From Chthoniobacterales bacterium (GTDB lineage: Bacteria > Verrucomicrobiota > Verrucomicrobiia > Chthoniobacterales > UBA10450): a stretch of DNA of 19,440 nt. How positions within the stretch are numbered: the first letter of the stretch is position 1; every line of letters begins with the position of its first letter. Location: assembly GCA_013695925.1 (NCBI GenBank), contig JACCZO010000491.1, positions 1-19,440 on the forward strand, given 5' to 3'. Shown in pieces: positions 1-6,415 of this stretch. The position numbers were made by a program, and so were the translations under genes. The notes under the pieces were generated by a model. That model was not told the origin of the DNA, did no database searches, and worked only from the letters and a program-made list of their open reading frames with translations.

Positions 1-517
1 GGATAATGATGCCAGGGCAAGTCGAGCGCGAAATCGGCCGTAAACTCGCGCTCGAAAACCACCTTCCCTTTCAAGTCTTTGCGATCGTCCACTCCCTCGT
101 TCGCCTGGTTGGTCGAGCGACCACCCCGGGTTCCACTTCCTCAGTCGCGGTATCCATCACCGAGGCCCAGCGCAACTGGGCGCGATAACGTTTCGCGGCG
201 TCGTTAGGCGTAAACTCAATCCGAATCTTATTCGTCCCCTTGCGCACCACCGGGCCGACCGAGCTGATCGGAATCCAGACCGCCGGCGCGATTTCGTGCT
301 CCTCAAAGAGGACCGGCACTTCGTCCTCATTCACTTCCTGTTCGGCGAAGGGAATATTGTTGATGAAAATCGATGTCTTCCCAGGCACGGTCTTGACCTT
401 CTCGTCTTTGGCCGGATTACCGACGAAAGGGGTGAACTTGAATTCGACGTTGATTACCGCCGCCCGAGTCAGCGGCACGAGCAGCAAAAATAGAAGTATC
501 CCGGCAAGCTTTCGCAT
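1..517 (-). pseudogene. Secreted protein of unknown function, frameshifted, runs off the left edge
   Basis: The start at 517 gives an N-terminal signal peptide (MRKLAGILLFLLLVPLTRA), then a mature domain beginning AVINVEFKFTPFVGNP, rich in beta-type residues, suggesting a periplasmic or secreted protein. I do not recognise the family. The first frame stops at 71-73, but the neighbouring frame carries on with protein-like sequence (DRKDLKGKVVFEREFTADF, then ALDLPWHHYP) to the window edge. The switch lies near the CCCCGGG run at about 121-131, where one extra base would join the two frames. This is either a real frameshift or an assembly error; the C-terminus is outside the window. It lies 57 bases downstream of the small gene ending at 575 on the same strand, with an AGAGCGG stretch just before the ATG. 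Confidence 0.7.
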
Positions 518-574
518 CCGCTCTTTTTGCCCGACCCTGGATGCGAAAGCGAGCGGAAAAGAGGGCCCGCCGCC

Positions 575-709
575 CTAACGAACGACGCTGCGGGTCTGCT
601 CCAGCCGGAGGGATTCTTCCCGCAGCTCCCGCTCCAGCTCGGCCGCGGCGAATTCGTGTGACATCATCACCCCTTTCGCGACCACAAAAGTGACGATGAC
701 GTATTCCAT
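575..709 (-). CDS. Small protein of unknown function (44 aa)
   Basis: The ATG at 707-709 is preceded by GGGGGAAATAG, a good purine-rich ribosome site, and the stop codon of the upstream membrane-protein frame (711-713) lies one base before it, so translation is probably coupled. The product begins MEYVIVTFVVAKGVMM, a short hydrophobic stretch, and ends in a charged segment rich in Glu and Arg (ELERELREESLRLEQTR) likely to form a helix. A longer reading from 802 is possible, but its extra residues (Gly/Ser rich) overlap the membrane-protein frame and look like a shadow. I do not recognise the family. Its TAG stop lies inside a copy of the CGTTAGG motif. The coupling and ribosome site argue that it is real. 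Confidence 0.45.
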   Translation of the reverse strand: MEYVIVTFVVAKGVMMSHEFAAAELERELREESLRLEQTRSVVR

Positions 710-710
710 G

Positions 711-904
711 CTATTTCCCCCGCCGGACTTTGACGCCTGTGCCGAGGACCACGACCCGGATCCCAACCCAGAGACTGAGAATGCTCGGAACCCAAAGGCC
801 AACGAAGAGGCCGTAATCCTTGCTCACGAGAAACCAGAGCGAGACGCTGGCCAGAAAGCTGATGAAGGCTCGATAAGGAATGGATAATCAATTTTGTGAG
901 ACAT
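711..904 (-). pseudogene. Small two-helix membrane protein, apparently split by a frameshift
   Basis: Between 887 and 711 one minus-strand frame encodes a protein-like hydrophobic product: a helix around FISFLASVSLWFLV, a loop SKDYG, a second helix LFVGLWVPSILSLWVGIRVV, then a basic tail ending KVRRGK. It would be a two-pass inner-membrane protein of about 60-70 residues. This frame has no ATG; it opens after a TGA at 888-890. The neighbouring frame supplies a plausible beginning, MSHKIDYPFLIE, from the ATG at 902-904, and one missing base near 867-871 would join the two. Alternatively the protein uses an unusual start. The stop at 711-713 lies directly ahead of the next gene's ATG. The family is not recognised. 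The gap to the divergent gene at 983 would hold both promoters, but no clear boxes are seen. Confidence 0.5.
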
Positions 905-982
905 ATTATTGCCCGCTGGATAAAATCGCATCCATTCTCCGGGAAATGACGTATCGGGGTTAGCGCAACCCTTTTCCAATCC

Positions 983-1552
983 ATGATTAACGAGCTTCTT
1001 CAGGACCGGGCCGCTCTCTACGTGTCCGGTGCAATGACCGCCCGCGAGCGGGAAGATTTCGAGTTGATCCTGGAATTCCACGATGAACTCCGGCAGTTCG
1101 CGTCCGCTTCTCAGGATGTCGGGACAGCTATTTTGCTGGCGGGCACTCCTTCTGACTCTCCGGCGCCTCCCGCCCGGCTGAAGTCGACAGTCCTGCGGGC
1201 GATCGATGGTCTGGCTCAGCAAGTGACCCCGGACGCTTTTGTCATGACCGGGCCCGATCGGCTCGTGCAATGGGTCAACCCGGCCTTTGTCGAGATGTGC
1301 GGCTATTCGCTCGAGGAACTGCGGGGCAAAAGCCTTGGCCCGATCCTGCAGGGCGCGAAGACGGATCCGGTGGTGGCCGCGCGCATGCGGCAGGCTGTTC
1401 ACGAATACAAACCCTGCCACGAGCAGTTGGTGAATTATCGCAAAGACGGCACCCCTTACTGGGTCGACATCGAGATCAGGCCGATTCTGGACGACGCGGG
1501 CGTCCCGCTTTGGGTGGTCGCGCGAGAGCAGGAAATGGCGCTTGCGGCCTGA
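983..1552 (+). CDS. Anti-sigma-like N-terminus fused to a PAS domain (putative cytoplasmic sensor)
   Basis: 189 residues with no signal peptide or membrane helix. Residues 1-75 (INELLQDRAALYVSGAMTARE; later PPARLKSTVLRAI) resemble the N-terminal sigma-binding region and linker of RskA-type anti-sigma factors, without a zinc HxxxCxxC motif. Residues 84-185 form a PAS domain close to the LOV subgroup: FVMTGPDRLVQWVNPAF, GYSLEELRGKSLGPILQG, then QLVNYRKDGTPYWVDIEIRPI. The cysteine of the LOV NCRFLQ motif is absent (GKSLGPILQG here), so a standard LOV photocycle is not expected. The gene ends 12 bases from the stop of a convergent ECF sigma factor gene, which supports a regulator/sigma pairing. 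The PAS call is firm; the anti-sigma call is inference from short motifs and context. The ligand or signal is unknown. Confidence 0.8.
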   Translation: MINELLQDRAALYVSGAMTAREREDFELILEFHDELRQFASASQDVGTAILLAGTPSDSPAPPARLKSTVLRAIDGLAQQVTPDAFVMTGPDRLVQWVNPAFVEMCGYSLEELRGKSLGPILQGAKTDPVVAARMRQAVHEYKPCHEQLVNYRKDGTPYWVDIEIRPILDDAGVPLWVVAREQEMALAA

Positions 1553-1564
1553 GGCGCCCCGCGA

Positions 1565-2137
1565 CTAGAGGCGCGGCCCGATTAGACCGCGCAGTTTCAT
1601 CATCCCACGCCGGATCCGTGCTTTCACAGTGCCGAGGGGCAGATCGAGCTGCTCTGCAATCTCCGCCTGGGTGAGGGAACCGAAAAAGGCCAGCTCGAGC
1701 GCCTGCCGCTGCTCGTCGGAAAGTTTCCGCAGCGCTTCGCGCACGAATTCATGCCGCTCGCCCGACGCGACGGCCGAGAAGGAATCGTGGTCGTCAAATT
1801 TTTCGCCCACATCCGTCTCCAGTTTTACGTCTTCATGGAGTTGGCTGCGGCGTTGCGTGGAGCGGATAATATCGATCGCCCGGTGCCGGGTGAGCGTGAC
1901 CACCCACGTCATCGGCTTGCCCCGGGCGGGATCGTAGAGCGGCGCTTTTTTCCAGATCTGCACGAAGACTTCCTGCAACACGTCTTCCGCGGCCTGCTCG
2001 TTTCGCAACAGCCGGAAGGCGATGGAAAAAAGAACCCGCGAAAAGCGATCGTAGAATTGCTCGAAACTCGCGCGATCGCCCCGGCCGATGCGGCGGAGAA
2101 GCTCGATTTCTTCCAGTTGGGCGGCAGAAGAATCCAT
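1565..2137 (-). CDS. ECF-family RNA polymerase sigma factor (SigK-like)
   Basis: This gene encodes an alternative sigma factor that would redirect RNA polymerase to a stress or signal regulon. Region 2 is clear (FYDRFSRVLFSIAFRLL, AAEDVLQEVFVQIW, then MTWVVTLTRHRAIDIIRS), followed by a variable acidic linker and region 4 (LSDEQRQALELAFFGSLTQ, AEIAEQLDLPLGTVKARIRR) with its helix-turn-helix. Length, about 190 residues, is normal for ECF factors, and the composition resembles the SigK/RskA-paired group. I chose the ATG at 2135-2137; a TTG at 2147-2149 in the same frame is an alternative. It is transcribed toward the PAS/anti-sigma-like gene and lies about 100 bases downstream of gcvH on the same strand. 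Assignment to the ECF family is firm; the subgroup is not. Confidence 0.93.
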   Translation of the reverse strand: MDSSAAQLEEIELLRRIGRGDRASFEQFYDRFSRVLFSIAFRLLRNEQAAEDVLQEVFVQIWKKAPLYDPARGKPMTWVVTLTRHRAIDIIRSTQRRSQLHEDVKLETDVGEKFDDHDSFSAVASGERHEFVREALRKLSDEQRQALELAFFGSLTQAEIAEQLDLPLGTVKARIRRGMMKLRGLIGPRL

Positions 2138-2233
2138 AGACACGATCAAGGCCAGCTTGGCAGGCCTCTCTGACGTTGCAAGCCGTCCGCGGCCGACGGA
2201 CGTGGCGCGATGGAAAACACGGCGCCGCGAAAA

Positions 2234-2611
2234 TCAACCGATCGCGGTCTTATAGGCCGCCGCGTCTTTCAATCCAGCGAGGGCCGACGGGTCGTCGATT
2301 TTCAGGACGAAGATCCAGCCCTCGCCGTAGGGATCGGTATTGATCAAGGCCGGGTTGGATTCCAGCGCTTTGTTCGCTTCCGTTACGGTGCCTTTGGCCG
2401 GCGCGTAAATATCACTCGCCGCCTTGACCGATTCGACCACCGCGATTGTCCCCCGCGCCTCATAAGACGCTCCCGTTTTCGGCAGCTCGACGTAGACAAC
2501 GTCGGTCAATTCGGCCTGCGCGTGATCGGTGATGCCGACCCGGATTTGGTCGCCCTCACGGCGGACCCATTCGTGCGATTCGGTGTAGAGGAGGTCTTCC
2601 GGAACATTCAT
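2234..2611 (-). CDS. gcvH: Glycine cleavage system H protein
   Basis: 125 residues, the usual size for GcvH. This small lipoylated carrier shuttles the aminomethyl group from the P protein to the T protein during glycine breakdown. The lipoylation site is visible as VVESVKAASD, with Lys63 the modified residue, preceded by the typical N-terminus YTESHEWVRREGDQIRVGIT and followed by NPALINTDPYGEGWIFVLK. Its ATG overlaps the stop codon of gcvT by four bases (ATGA), so the two are co-translated. No gcvP (glycine decarboxylase) or lipoate ligase is in the window; after gcvH the next gene on this strand is the ECF sigma factor. Confidence 0.98.
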   Translation of the reverse strand: MNVPEDLLYTESHEWVRREGDQIRVGITDHAQAELTDVVYVELPKTGASYEARGTIAVVESVKAASDIYAPAKGTVTEANKALESNPALINTDPYGEGWIFVLKIDDPSALAGLKDAAAYKTAIG

Positions 2612-3729
2612 GGCTTTTTGTAGAGCGGCTTCTTTTCGATGACGGCGGGAAATTTCTGCCCGCGGATTTCAATTTCGATTTCTTCGCCCGGCTTCGGCGC
2701 CGGTGTCGTTAGGTAAGCCATTCCGATGCCATAATTCAAGCTCGGTGAGAGCGTGCCGCTGGTCAGTTCCCCAGCCGCTTCGCCATCGCGGAAAACCTTG
2801 TAGTGCGGCCGGGGCGGCGGGCTTTTGCCTTTCATCCGGAAGGGGACGAGGCGGCGGGAAAGACCAGCTCGTTTTTCCCGCAGCAGCTTCTCCCGCCCGG
2901 TGAACTGCGGTTTCGTCAGGTCCACGAAAAACCCGAGGCCGGCCTCGAGCGGGTGGTGCTCGGGTGAAAGATCGGAGCCATTCAGCGGATAACACATCTC
3001 GAGGCGCAGCGTATCTCGCGCACCTAATCCGCAGGGACGAATGCCTAACGATTTTCCATTTTCCAGAATTTGGTTCCAGACTGGCGCCGCATCTGCGGCC
3101 GGGAAGAAAAGTTCAATGCCGTCTTCGCCCGTGTAGCCGGTTCGCGCGATCCAAAGCTTCGTCCCGCCGAGATCAAACTGCGCAATCTGGTTCCGGGCCG
3201 GCAGTTCTTTACCCTCCCCGAAAAGCGCGGCGAAAAGTTCGCCGATCTTCGGTCCCTGCACCGCAAGGCCTGCATAACGATCACTCTGATTCTCCAGCCG
3301 CACCTCCGCTGTAGCCGGGGTCGCCGACCCCGGCAGATGCGCTCGCAGCCATTCAAAATCGTCCTCGATCCGGGATGCATTCACGACCAGCAGGAACTTC
3401 TCGTCCTCGATCCGATAAAGAATCAGGTCGTCGATAATCCCGGCTTCGTCATTGAGCAAAAAAGTGTATTGCCCGGTGCCGACTTCGAGTTTGGCGACGT
3501 TATTCGTCAGCATGGTGTTGAGCCACTCCCCGGCCCGCGGGCCGCTCGCGACCAGCTCGCCCATGTGAGAAATGTCGAACATGCCAACGGCGTTTCTGAC
3601 CGCCAGGTGCTCCTCCATGATGCTGCTGTATTGCACCGGCATGAGCCATCCTCCAAAAGGGATGATTTTTGCGCCGAGCTTCAGGTGTTGGTCGTAAAGC
3701 GGAGTCGTTTTTGACGCGGCGGCGCTCAT
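2608..3729 (-). CDS. gcvT: Glycine cleavage system T protein (aminomethyltransferase)
   Basis: 373 residues, matching GcvT. The enzyme transfers the methylene group from the aminomethyl-lipoyl H protein to tetrahydrofolate, releasing ammonia. Landmarks: N-terminal TPLYDQHLKLGAKIIPFGGW, MFDISHMGE, the conserved NDEAGIIDDLILYRI holding the catalytic aspartate (Asp100/101), GYTGEDGIELFFPA, GLGARDTLRLEMCYPLNG, and a C-terminal barrel with TSGTLSPSLNYGIGMAYL. It is the first gene of a gcvT-gcvH pair with an ATGA overlap. The gene contains a perfect GC-rich palindrome at 3314-3334, in frame, coding part of an Ala/Pro/Thr-rich insertion (PGSATPATAEV) before the DRYAGLAVQGP segment. It also carries two copies of the CGTTAGG motif. 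Confidence 0.98.
   Translation of the reverse strand: MSAAASKTTPLYDQHLKLGAKIIPFGGWLMPVQYSSIMEEHLAVRNAVGMFDISHMGELVASGPRAGEWLNTMLTNNVAKLEVGTGQYTFLLNDEAGIIDDLILYRIEDEKFLLVVNASRIEDDFEWLRAHLPGSATPATAEVRLENQSDRYAGLAVQGPKIGELFAALFGEGKELPARNQIAQFDLGGTKLWIARTGYTGEDGIELFFPAADAAPVWNQILENGKSLGIRPCGLGARDTLRLEMCYPLNGSDLSPEHHPLEAGLGFFVDLTKPQFTGREKLLREKRAGLSRRLVPFRMKGKSPPPRPHYKVFRDGEAAGELTSGTLSPSLNYGIGMAYLTTPAPKPGEEIEIEIRGQKFPAVIEKKPLYKKP
3314..3334. repeat. Perfect 21-base palindrome inside gcvT, REP-like
   Basis: GCCGGGGTCG and CGACCCCGGC are exact 10-base inverted arms around a single C. The block is preceded by CTGTA, so its left side reads CTGTAGCCGGGGTC, similar to the two CTGTAGCGGCGGTC copies in the non-coding stretch at 17597-17629. 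It would form a very stable hairpin in DNA or mRNA. It lies within the gcvT reading frame, coding part of a short Ala/Pro/Thr-rich insertion. I read it as a member of a dispersed palindromic repeat family inserted in frame; its family membership is inferred from similarity, not from a genome count. Confidence 0.7.
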
Positions 3730-3839
3730 CGCGGGCAGCCTAGATGTTGCTCCCGGAGTGTCAATCGACGCTTCCCCTTCCCTCGTCCGCGTCCTCGTTT
3801 GTTGAACTGCCGCTGGCCAGCCTCTACGGTGAACCGACG

Positions 3840-4622
3840 ATGAGTTTTCTCGATTTACTCGAACGCCGCTTCGGACGCTTCGCCATTCCCGGCCTTATCC
3901 GGATCGTCGCCGGCTTTAACGCTCTCGTTTTCCTCCTCGCGCGGGTGAACCCGGAGTTCGTGCCAATGCTCGACCTCAATCGCAGCGCGATCCTCCAGGG
4001 CGAAGTCTGGCGGCTCGTCACCTACATTTTCATCCCGACGACCAACAGCCCCTTTTGGATCATCTTCGTCCTCCTTTTTCTCTGGTTCATCGGCGAAGGG
4101 CTGGAACGGGCCTGGGGCGCGTTTCGGGTCAACCTTTTCTACTTCCTCGGGATGATCGGGACGACGATCGCCGCCTTTTTCTTTGGGGGGAATTTTGCGA
4201 ACACAATGCTCAACGCCTCGCTCTTTTTCGCCTTCGCGAATTTTTATCCCGACGAGGTCATCTACATATTTTTCGTTCTCCCGGCGAAGGTCAAGTGGAT
4301 CGCCTGGGCCTCGGCCGCGCTCCTCCTTTTTGGTTTTGTCACGAGCCCAATGTCGTATCGCATGGCCTTGGTCGCGGCGTTTGCCAATTACTTCATCTTT
4401 TTTGGCCCGGACCTGATCCGCGCCGCGCGCAACCGCCACGAAACGACCAATCGGCGCCGGCGTTTTGAGGAGAATGCCCGACCCGAGGAAGAAGCGCTCC
4501 ATCACTGCGCCAACTGCGGGGCGACCGAACTGACCAATCCGAATCTCGAATTCCGCGTCTCGCGCGATGGCGAGGAATATTGCCTCGCTCACCTGCCCAG
4601 CGCGGCAAAGGTCGAAGCCTGA
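3840..4622 (+). CDS. Rhomboid/derlin-like membrane protein with C-terminal zinc-ribbon-like motif
   Basis: 260 residues from the ATG at 3840, preceded by GGTGAA; an upstream ATG at 3744 would add an unlikely N-terminal tail. Several membrane helices are clear (IVAGFNALVFLLA, WIIFVLLFLWFIGEGL, FYFLGMIGTTIAAFFF, WASAALLLFGF, LVAAFANYFIFF). The loop GEVWRLVTYIFIPT is typical of the rhomboid/derlin fold. The catalytic GxSG motif of active rhomboid proteases is not seen; the corresponding stretch reads NTMLNASLFFAFANF, so this is probably an inactive, derlin-like member. The cytoplasmic tail carries CANC (Cys223, Cys226) and a later CLAH (Cys248, His251), a possible zinc ribbon. It is divergent from gcvT across 110 bases and 69 bases ahead of chdC on the same strand. 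Substrate or partner unknown. Confidence 0.8.
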   Translation: MSFLDLLERRFGRFAIPGLIRIVAGFNALVFLLARVNPEFVPMLDLNRSAILQGEVWRLVTYIFIPTTNSPFWIIFVLLFLWFIGEGLERAWGAFRVNLFYFLGMIGTTIAAFFFGGNFANTMLNASLFFAFANFYPDEVIYIFFVLPAKVKWIAWASAALLLFGFVTSPMSYRMALVAAFANYFIFFGPDLIRAARNRHETTNRRRRFEENARPEEEALHHCANCGATELTNPNLEFRVSRDGEEYCLAHLPSAAKVEA

Positions 4623-4691
4623 TCGCAAGGAGAACAATCGGCCGCTGCGCCACGGCTTGACCCTCCCGCCGCGCACAGGGAAACTTCCTCG

Positions 4692-5513
4692 ATGGATCCC
4701 ACACCCGCGCCGCTTCTCCCGCAGGATGGCTGGCATTGCCTGCACCTTTTTTACCGGATCGAGTATGGCCAATGGCAGCTGCTGAACAGCGCCGAGCAAC
4801 GCGAGGCGAAGATCGCGCTCTCCAAACTGGTCCAGGAAACCCGCGCGCTGGAGAACACCCAGCTCCTCACCCTCAGCCAGGTGACTCCCAAAGCCGACCT
4901 TGGCTTCATGCTCATCACGCCCGACCTGCAGACTGCGAACCGGATCGAAAAGCAACTTACCCTCTCGTTAGGCGCCGATGTCCTTGTGCCGGTCTACAGT
5001 TATCTCTCCCTCACGGAAGAGAGCGAATACATCACGACCGAGGAGCAATACGGCGAGACGCTCGAGACGGAACAGAAAGTGAAACGCGGCACGCCCGAGT
5101 TTGAGGCGGCCATGCAGGATTTCCGCGAGCGAATGAAGAAATATCGCCAGGACCGGGTTTATCCGACGTTGCCTGACTGGCCCATCGTTTGTTTCTACAA
5201 CATGACCAAACGCCGCGGCGAAGCGCGCAATTGGTATTCGCTCCCCTACGAAGAGCGCCGCACCCTGATGGGCGGCCACGCCCGCGTTGGCCGCCAGTAC
5301 GCCGGCAAGGTGAAGCAGCTCATCACCGGCTCGACCGGTCTCGACGATGCGGAGTGGGGTGTGACCCTTTTCGCGCACGATACTTTCCAGATCAAAGCGA
5401 TCGTTTACCAAATGCGCTTCGACGAGGTGAGCGCGGCCTACGCCGATTTCGGCGAATTTTACATTGGCATTCAACTGCCGCTCGACGAACTGTTTCGCCG
5501 CCTGCAGCTGTAA
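4692..5513 (+). CDS. chdC: Coproheme decarboxylase ChdC (HemQ), chlorite-dismutase family
   Basis: 273 residues. The enzyme performs the last step of the coproporphyrin-dependent heme pathway, oxidatively decarboxylating coproheme III to heme b in the cytoplasm. Key residues of characterised HemQ proteins are all found at a constant offset of 24 from Geobacillus numbering: Tyr169 (Tyr145, radical-forming), Lys173 (Lys149), Trp181 (Trp157), proximal heme ligand His196 (His172) and Gln209 (Gln185). Motifs: YLSLTEESEYITT, FYNMTKRRGEARNWY, GGHARVGRQYAGKVKQLITG, GLDDAEWGVTLFAHD. The start is supported by AGGGAAA ahead of the ATG. It follows the rhomboid-like gene by 69 bases. No other heme genes are in the window. 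One copy of the TCGTTAGGC motif codes for Ser-Leu-Gly here. Confidence 0.96.
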   Translation: MDPTPAPLLPQDGWHCLHLFYRIEYGQWQLLNSAEQREAKIALSKLVQETRALENTQLLTLSQVTPKADLGFMLITPDLQTANRIEKQLTLSLGADVLVPVYSYLSLTEESEYITTEEQYGETLETEQKVKRGTPEFEAAMQDFRERMKKYRQDRVYPTLPDWPIVCFYNMTKRRGEARNWYSLPYEERRTLMGGHARVGRQYAGKVKQLITGSTGLDDAEWGVTLFAHDTFQIKAIVYQMRFDEVSAAYADFGEFYIGIQLPLDELFRRLQL

Positions 5514-5520
5514 GCCTCGT

Positions 5521-5592
5521 GCTCGTGCTCCTGATCGTGCTCGTAATCGAACTGCCTAACGATCGAGCACGAGCACGATTACGAGCAGGAGC
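5521..5592. repeat. Long imperfect inverted repeat built from hexamers, with the octamer in its loop
   Basis: The left arm (5521-5550) is built from CTCGTG/CTCCTG/ATCGTG-type hexamers and the right arm (5563-5592) from GAGCAC/GATTAC/GAGCAG-type hexamers. The arms pair over about 25 of 30 positions around a 12-base loop (5551-5562) that contains GCCTAACG, a copy of the window's dispersed motif. It lies between the stop of chdC and the start of tRNA-Ser. It could act as a processing or transcription-stop hairpin for chdC, but no T-run follows, so an intrinsic terminator is not supported. Arrays of this kind are familiar to me from Verrucomicrobiota intergenic DNA; that is recollection, not a search. 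Confidence 0.75.
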
Positions 5593-5603
5593 AGGAGTGT
5601 GAA

Positions 5604-5688
5604 GGATGGGTGGCAGAGTGGTCTAATGCGCACGCCTGGAAAGCGTGTTTGCCGCAAGGCAACCAGGGTTCGAATCCCTGCCCATCCG
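5604..5688 (+). tRNA. tRNA-Ser (anticodon GGA)
   Basis: The acceptor arms GGATGGG (5604-5610) and CCCATCC (5681-5687) pair exactly, followed by discriminator G at 5688. The anticodon stem CACGC/GCGTG encloses the loop CTGGAAA, giving anticodon GGA, which reads UCC and UCU serine codons. A long variable arm (around GTTTGCCGCAAGGCAACC) marks it as a class II tRNA, as expected for serine, and the T arm CAGGGTTCGAATCCCTG is canonical. CCA is not encoded. Length is 85 bases. It is on the plus strand between chdC and the convergent beta-helix gene. Confidence 0.97.
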
Positions 5689-5702
5689 CCCGCGCCGTTC
5701 CT

Positions 5703-6401
5703 CTAGGCGTCGTTAGGCTGGCGGCGACTCAGGACCTGAGTTGTCTGTCGCACCTTGATGATGCTGTTGCCCGGCAGCACGCCGCGGAAGTTCGTTCCCG
5801 GATAAATGATGCAATCGCGCCCGACGACCGCGCCGGGATTCAAGACCGCATTGCAGCCGATCTCGGAACGATCTCCGATGATGGCGCCGAATTTTCGCAG
5901 ACCGGTCGCGATCATGCCGTCGGTCGCGAGGACGCTGATCTCGGCGTGATCGAGTTTCACGTTCGACAAAATCACTCCCGCGCCGAGGTGCGCCTTGTAG
6001 CCGAGAATCGAGTCGCCCACGTAGCTGAAATGCGGGACCTGTGCGTCGTCAAAGAGGATGCAATTCTTAAACTCGCACGAGTTTCCCATCACGACGTTGT
6101 TTCCCACGATGACGTTTTCGCGCACGTAACAGCCGCTCCGGATGTGGCAATTCTCGCCGATCCAGGCCGGCCCTTTCAACATCGCGCCCTGTTCCACAAT
6201 CGTCCCGCGCCCGATGAAGATGGATTCGCTGATGAAAGGTTTCCCGACCAACTCGCCCAAGACGGCCGGCTTGAGCCGGAATTGCAGATAGCTCGGGATC
6301 TGCTTGAGCGCTTCCCAGACGTATTTCTCGGCCTCGAATAATTTCGAATGCGCGGTGTGTTCGAGTTCGAAAAATTCAGCGGCGCTAAACATCTGGTGCA
6401 A
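5703..6401 (-). CDS. Left-handed beta-helix (hexapeptide repeat) transferase, GlmU-C-terminus-like
   Basis: 232 residues. From about residue 55 to 210 the protein shows the six-residue periodicity of left-handed beta-helix acyltransferases (SIFIGRGTIVEQGAMLKGPA, WIGENCHIRSGCYVRENVIV). The stretch PHFSYVGDSILGYKAHLGAG, with its His-Phe-x-Tyr-Val-Gly-Asp motif, matches the acetyltransferase half of GlmU and related sugar-phosphate nucleotidyl/acetyl transferases. The nucleotidyltransferase domain of GlmU is absent; the N-terminus (SAAEFFELEHTAHSKLFEAE) is a short helical lead-in. It probably acetylates or otherwise modifies a nucleotide-sugar in the cytoplasm; the substrate cannot be read from sequence. 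It starts 14 bases after the cysS stop and is likely the last gene of a suhB-ispF-cysS operon. Its final codons overlap a CGTTAGGC copy. Confidence 0.85.
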   Translation of the reverse strand: MHQMFSAAEFFELEHTAHSKLFEAEKYVWEALKQIPSYLQFRLKPAVLGELVGKPFISESIFIGRGTIVEQGAMLKGPAWIGENCHIRSGCYVRENVIVGNNVVMGNSCEFKNCILFDDAQVPHFSYVGDSILGYKAHLGAGVILSNVKLDHAEISVLATDGMIATGLRKFGAIIGDRSEIGCNAVLNPGAVVGRDCIIYPGTNFRGVLPGNSIIKVRQTTQVLSRRQPNDA

Positions 6402-6415
6402 TTTCGACGCTCTCG

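Noticed and set aside
690..887. A 65-codon plus-strand frame opposite the small membrane protein
   Set aside because: Very acidic, low-complexity translation, antisense to the two-helix membrane protein frame, which has better features and gene spacing.
1553..1564. A terminator between the convergent PAS and sigma genes
   Set aside because: The 12-base gap and its flanks have GC-rich short repeats (GAGGCGC twice) but no stable stem followed by a T-run.
3855..4955. A 366-codon minus-strand open frame opposite the rhomboid and chdC genes
   Set aside because: Its translation is rich in charged residues with no family-like motif, and it lies antisense to two clearly recognised genes; typical of GC-rich shadow frames.
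5610..6341. A 243-codon plus-strand frame starting within tRNA-Ser
   Set aside because: It begins inside the tRNA and runs antisense to the beta-helix transferase; shadow frame.
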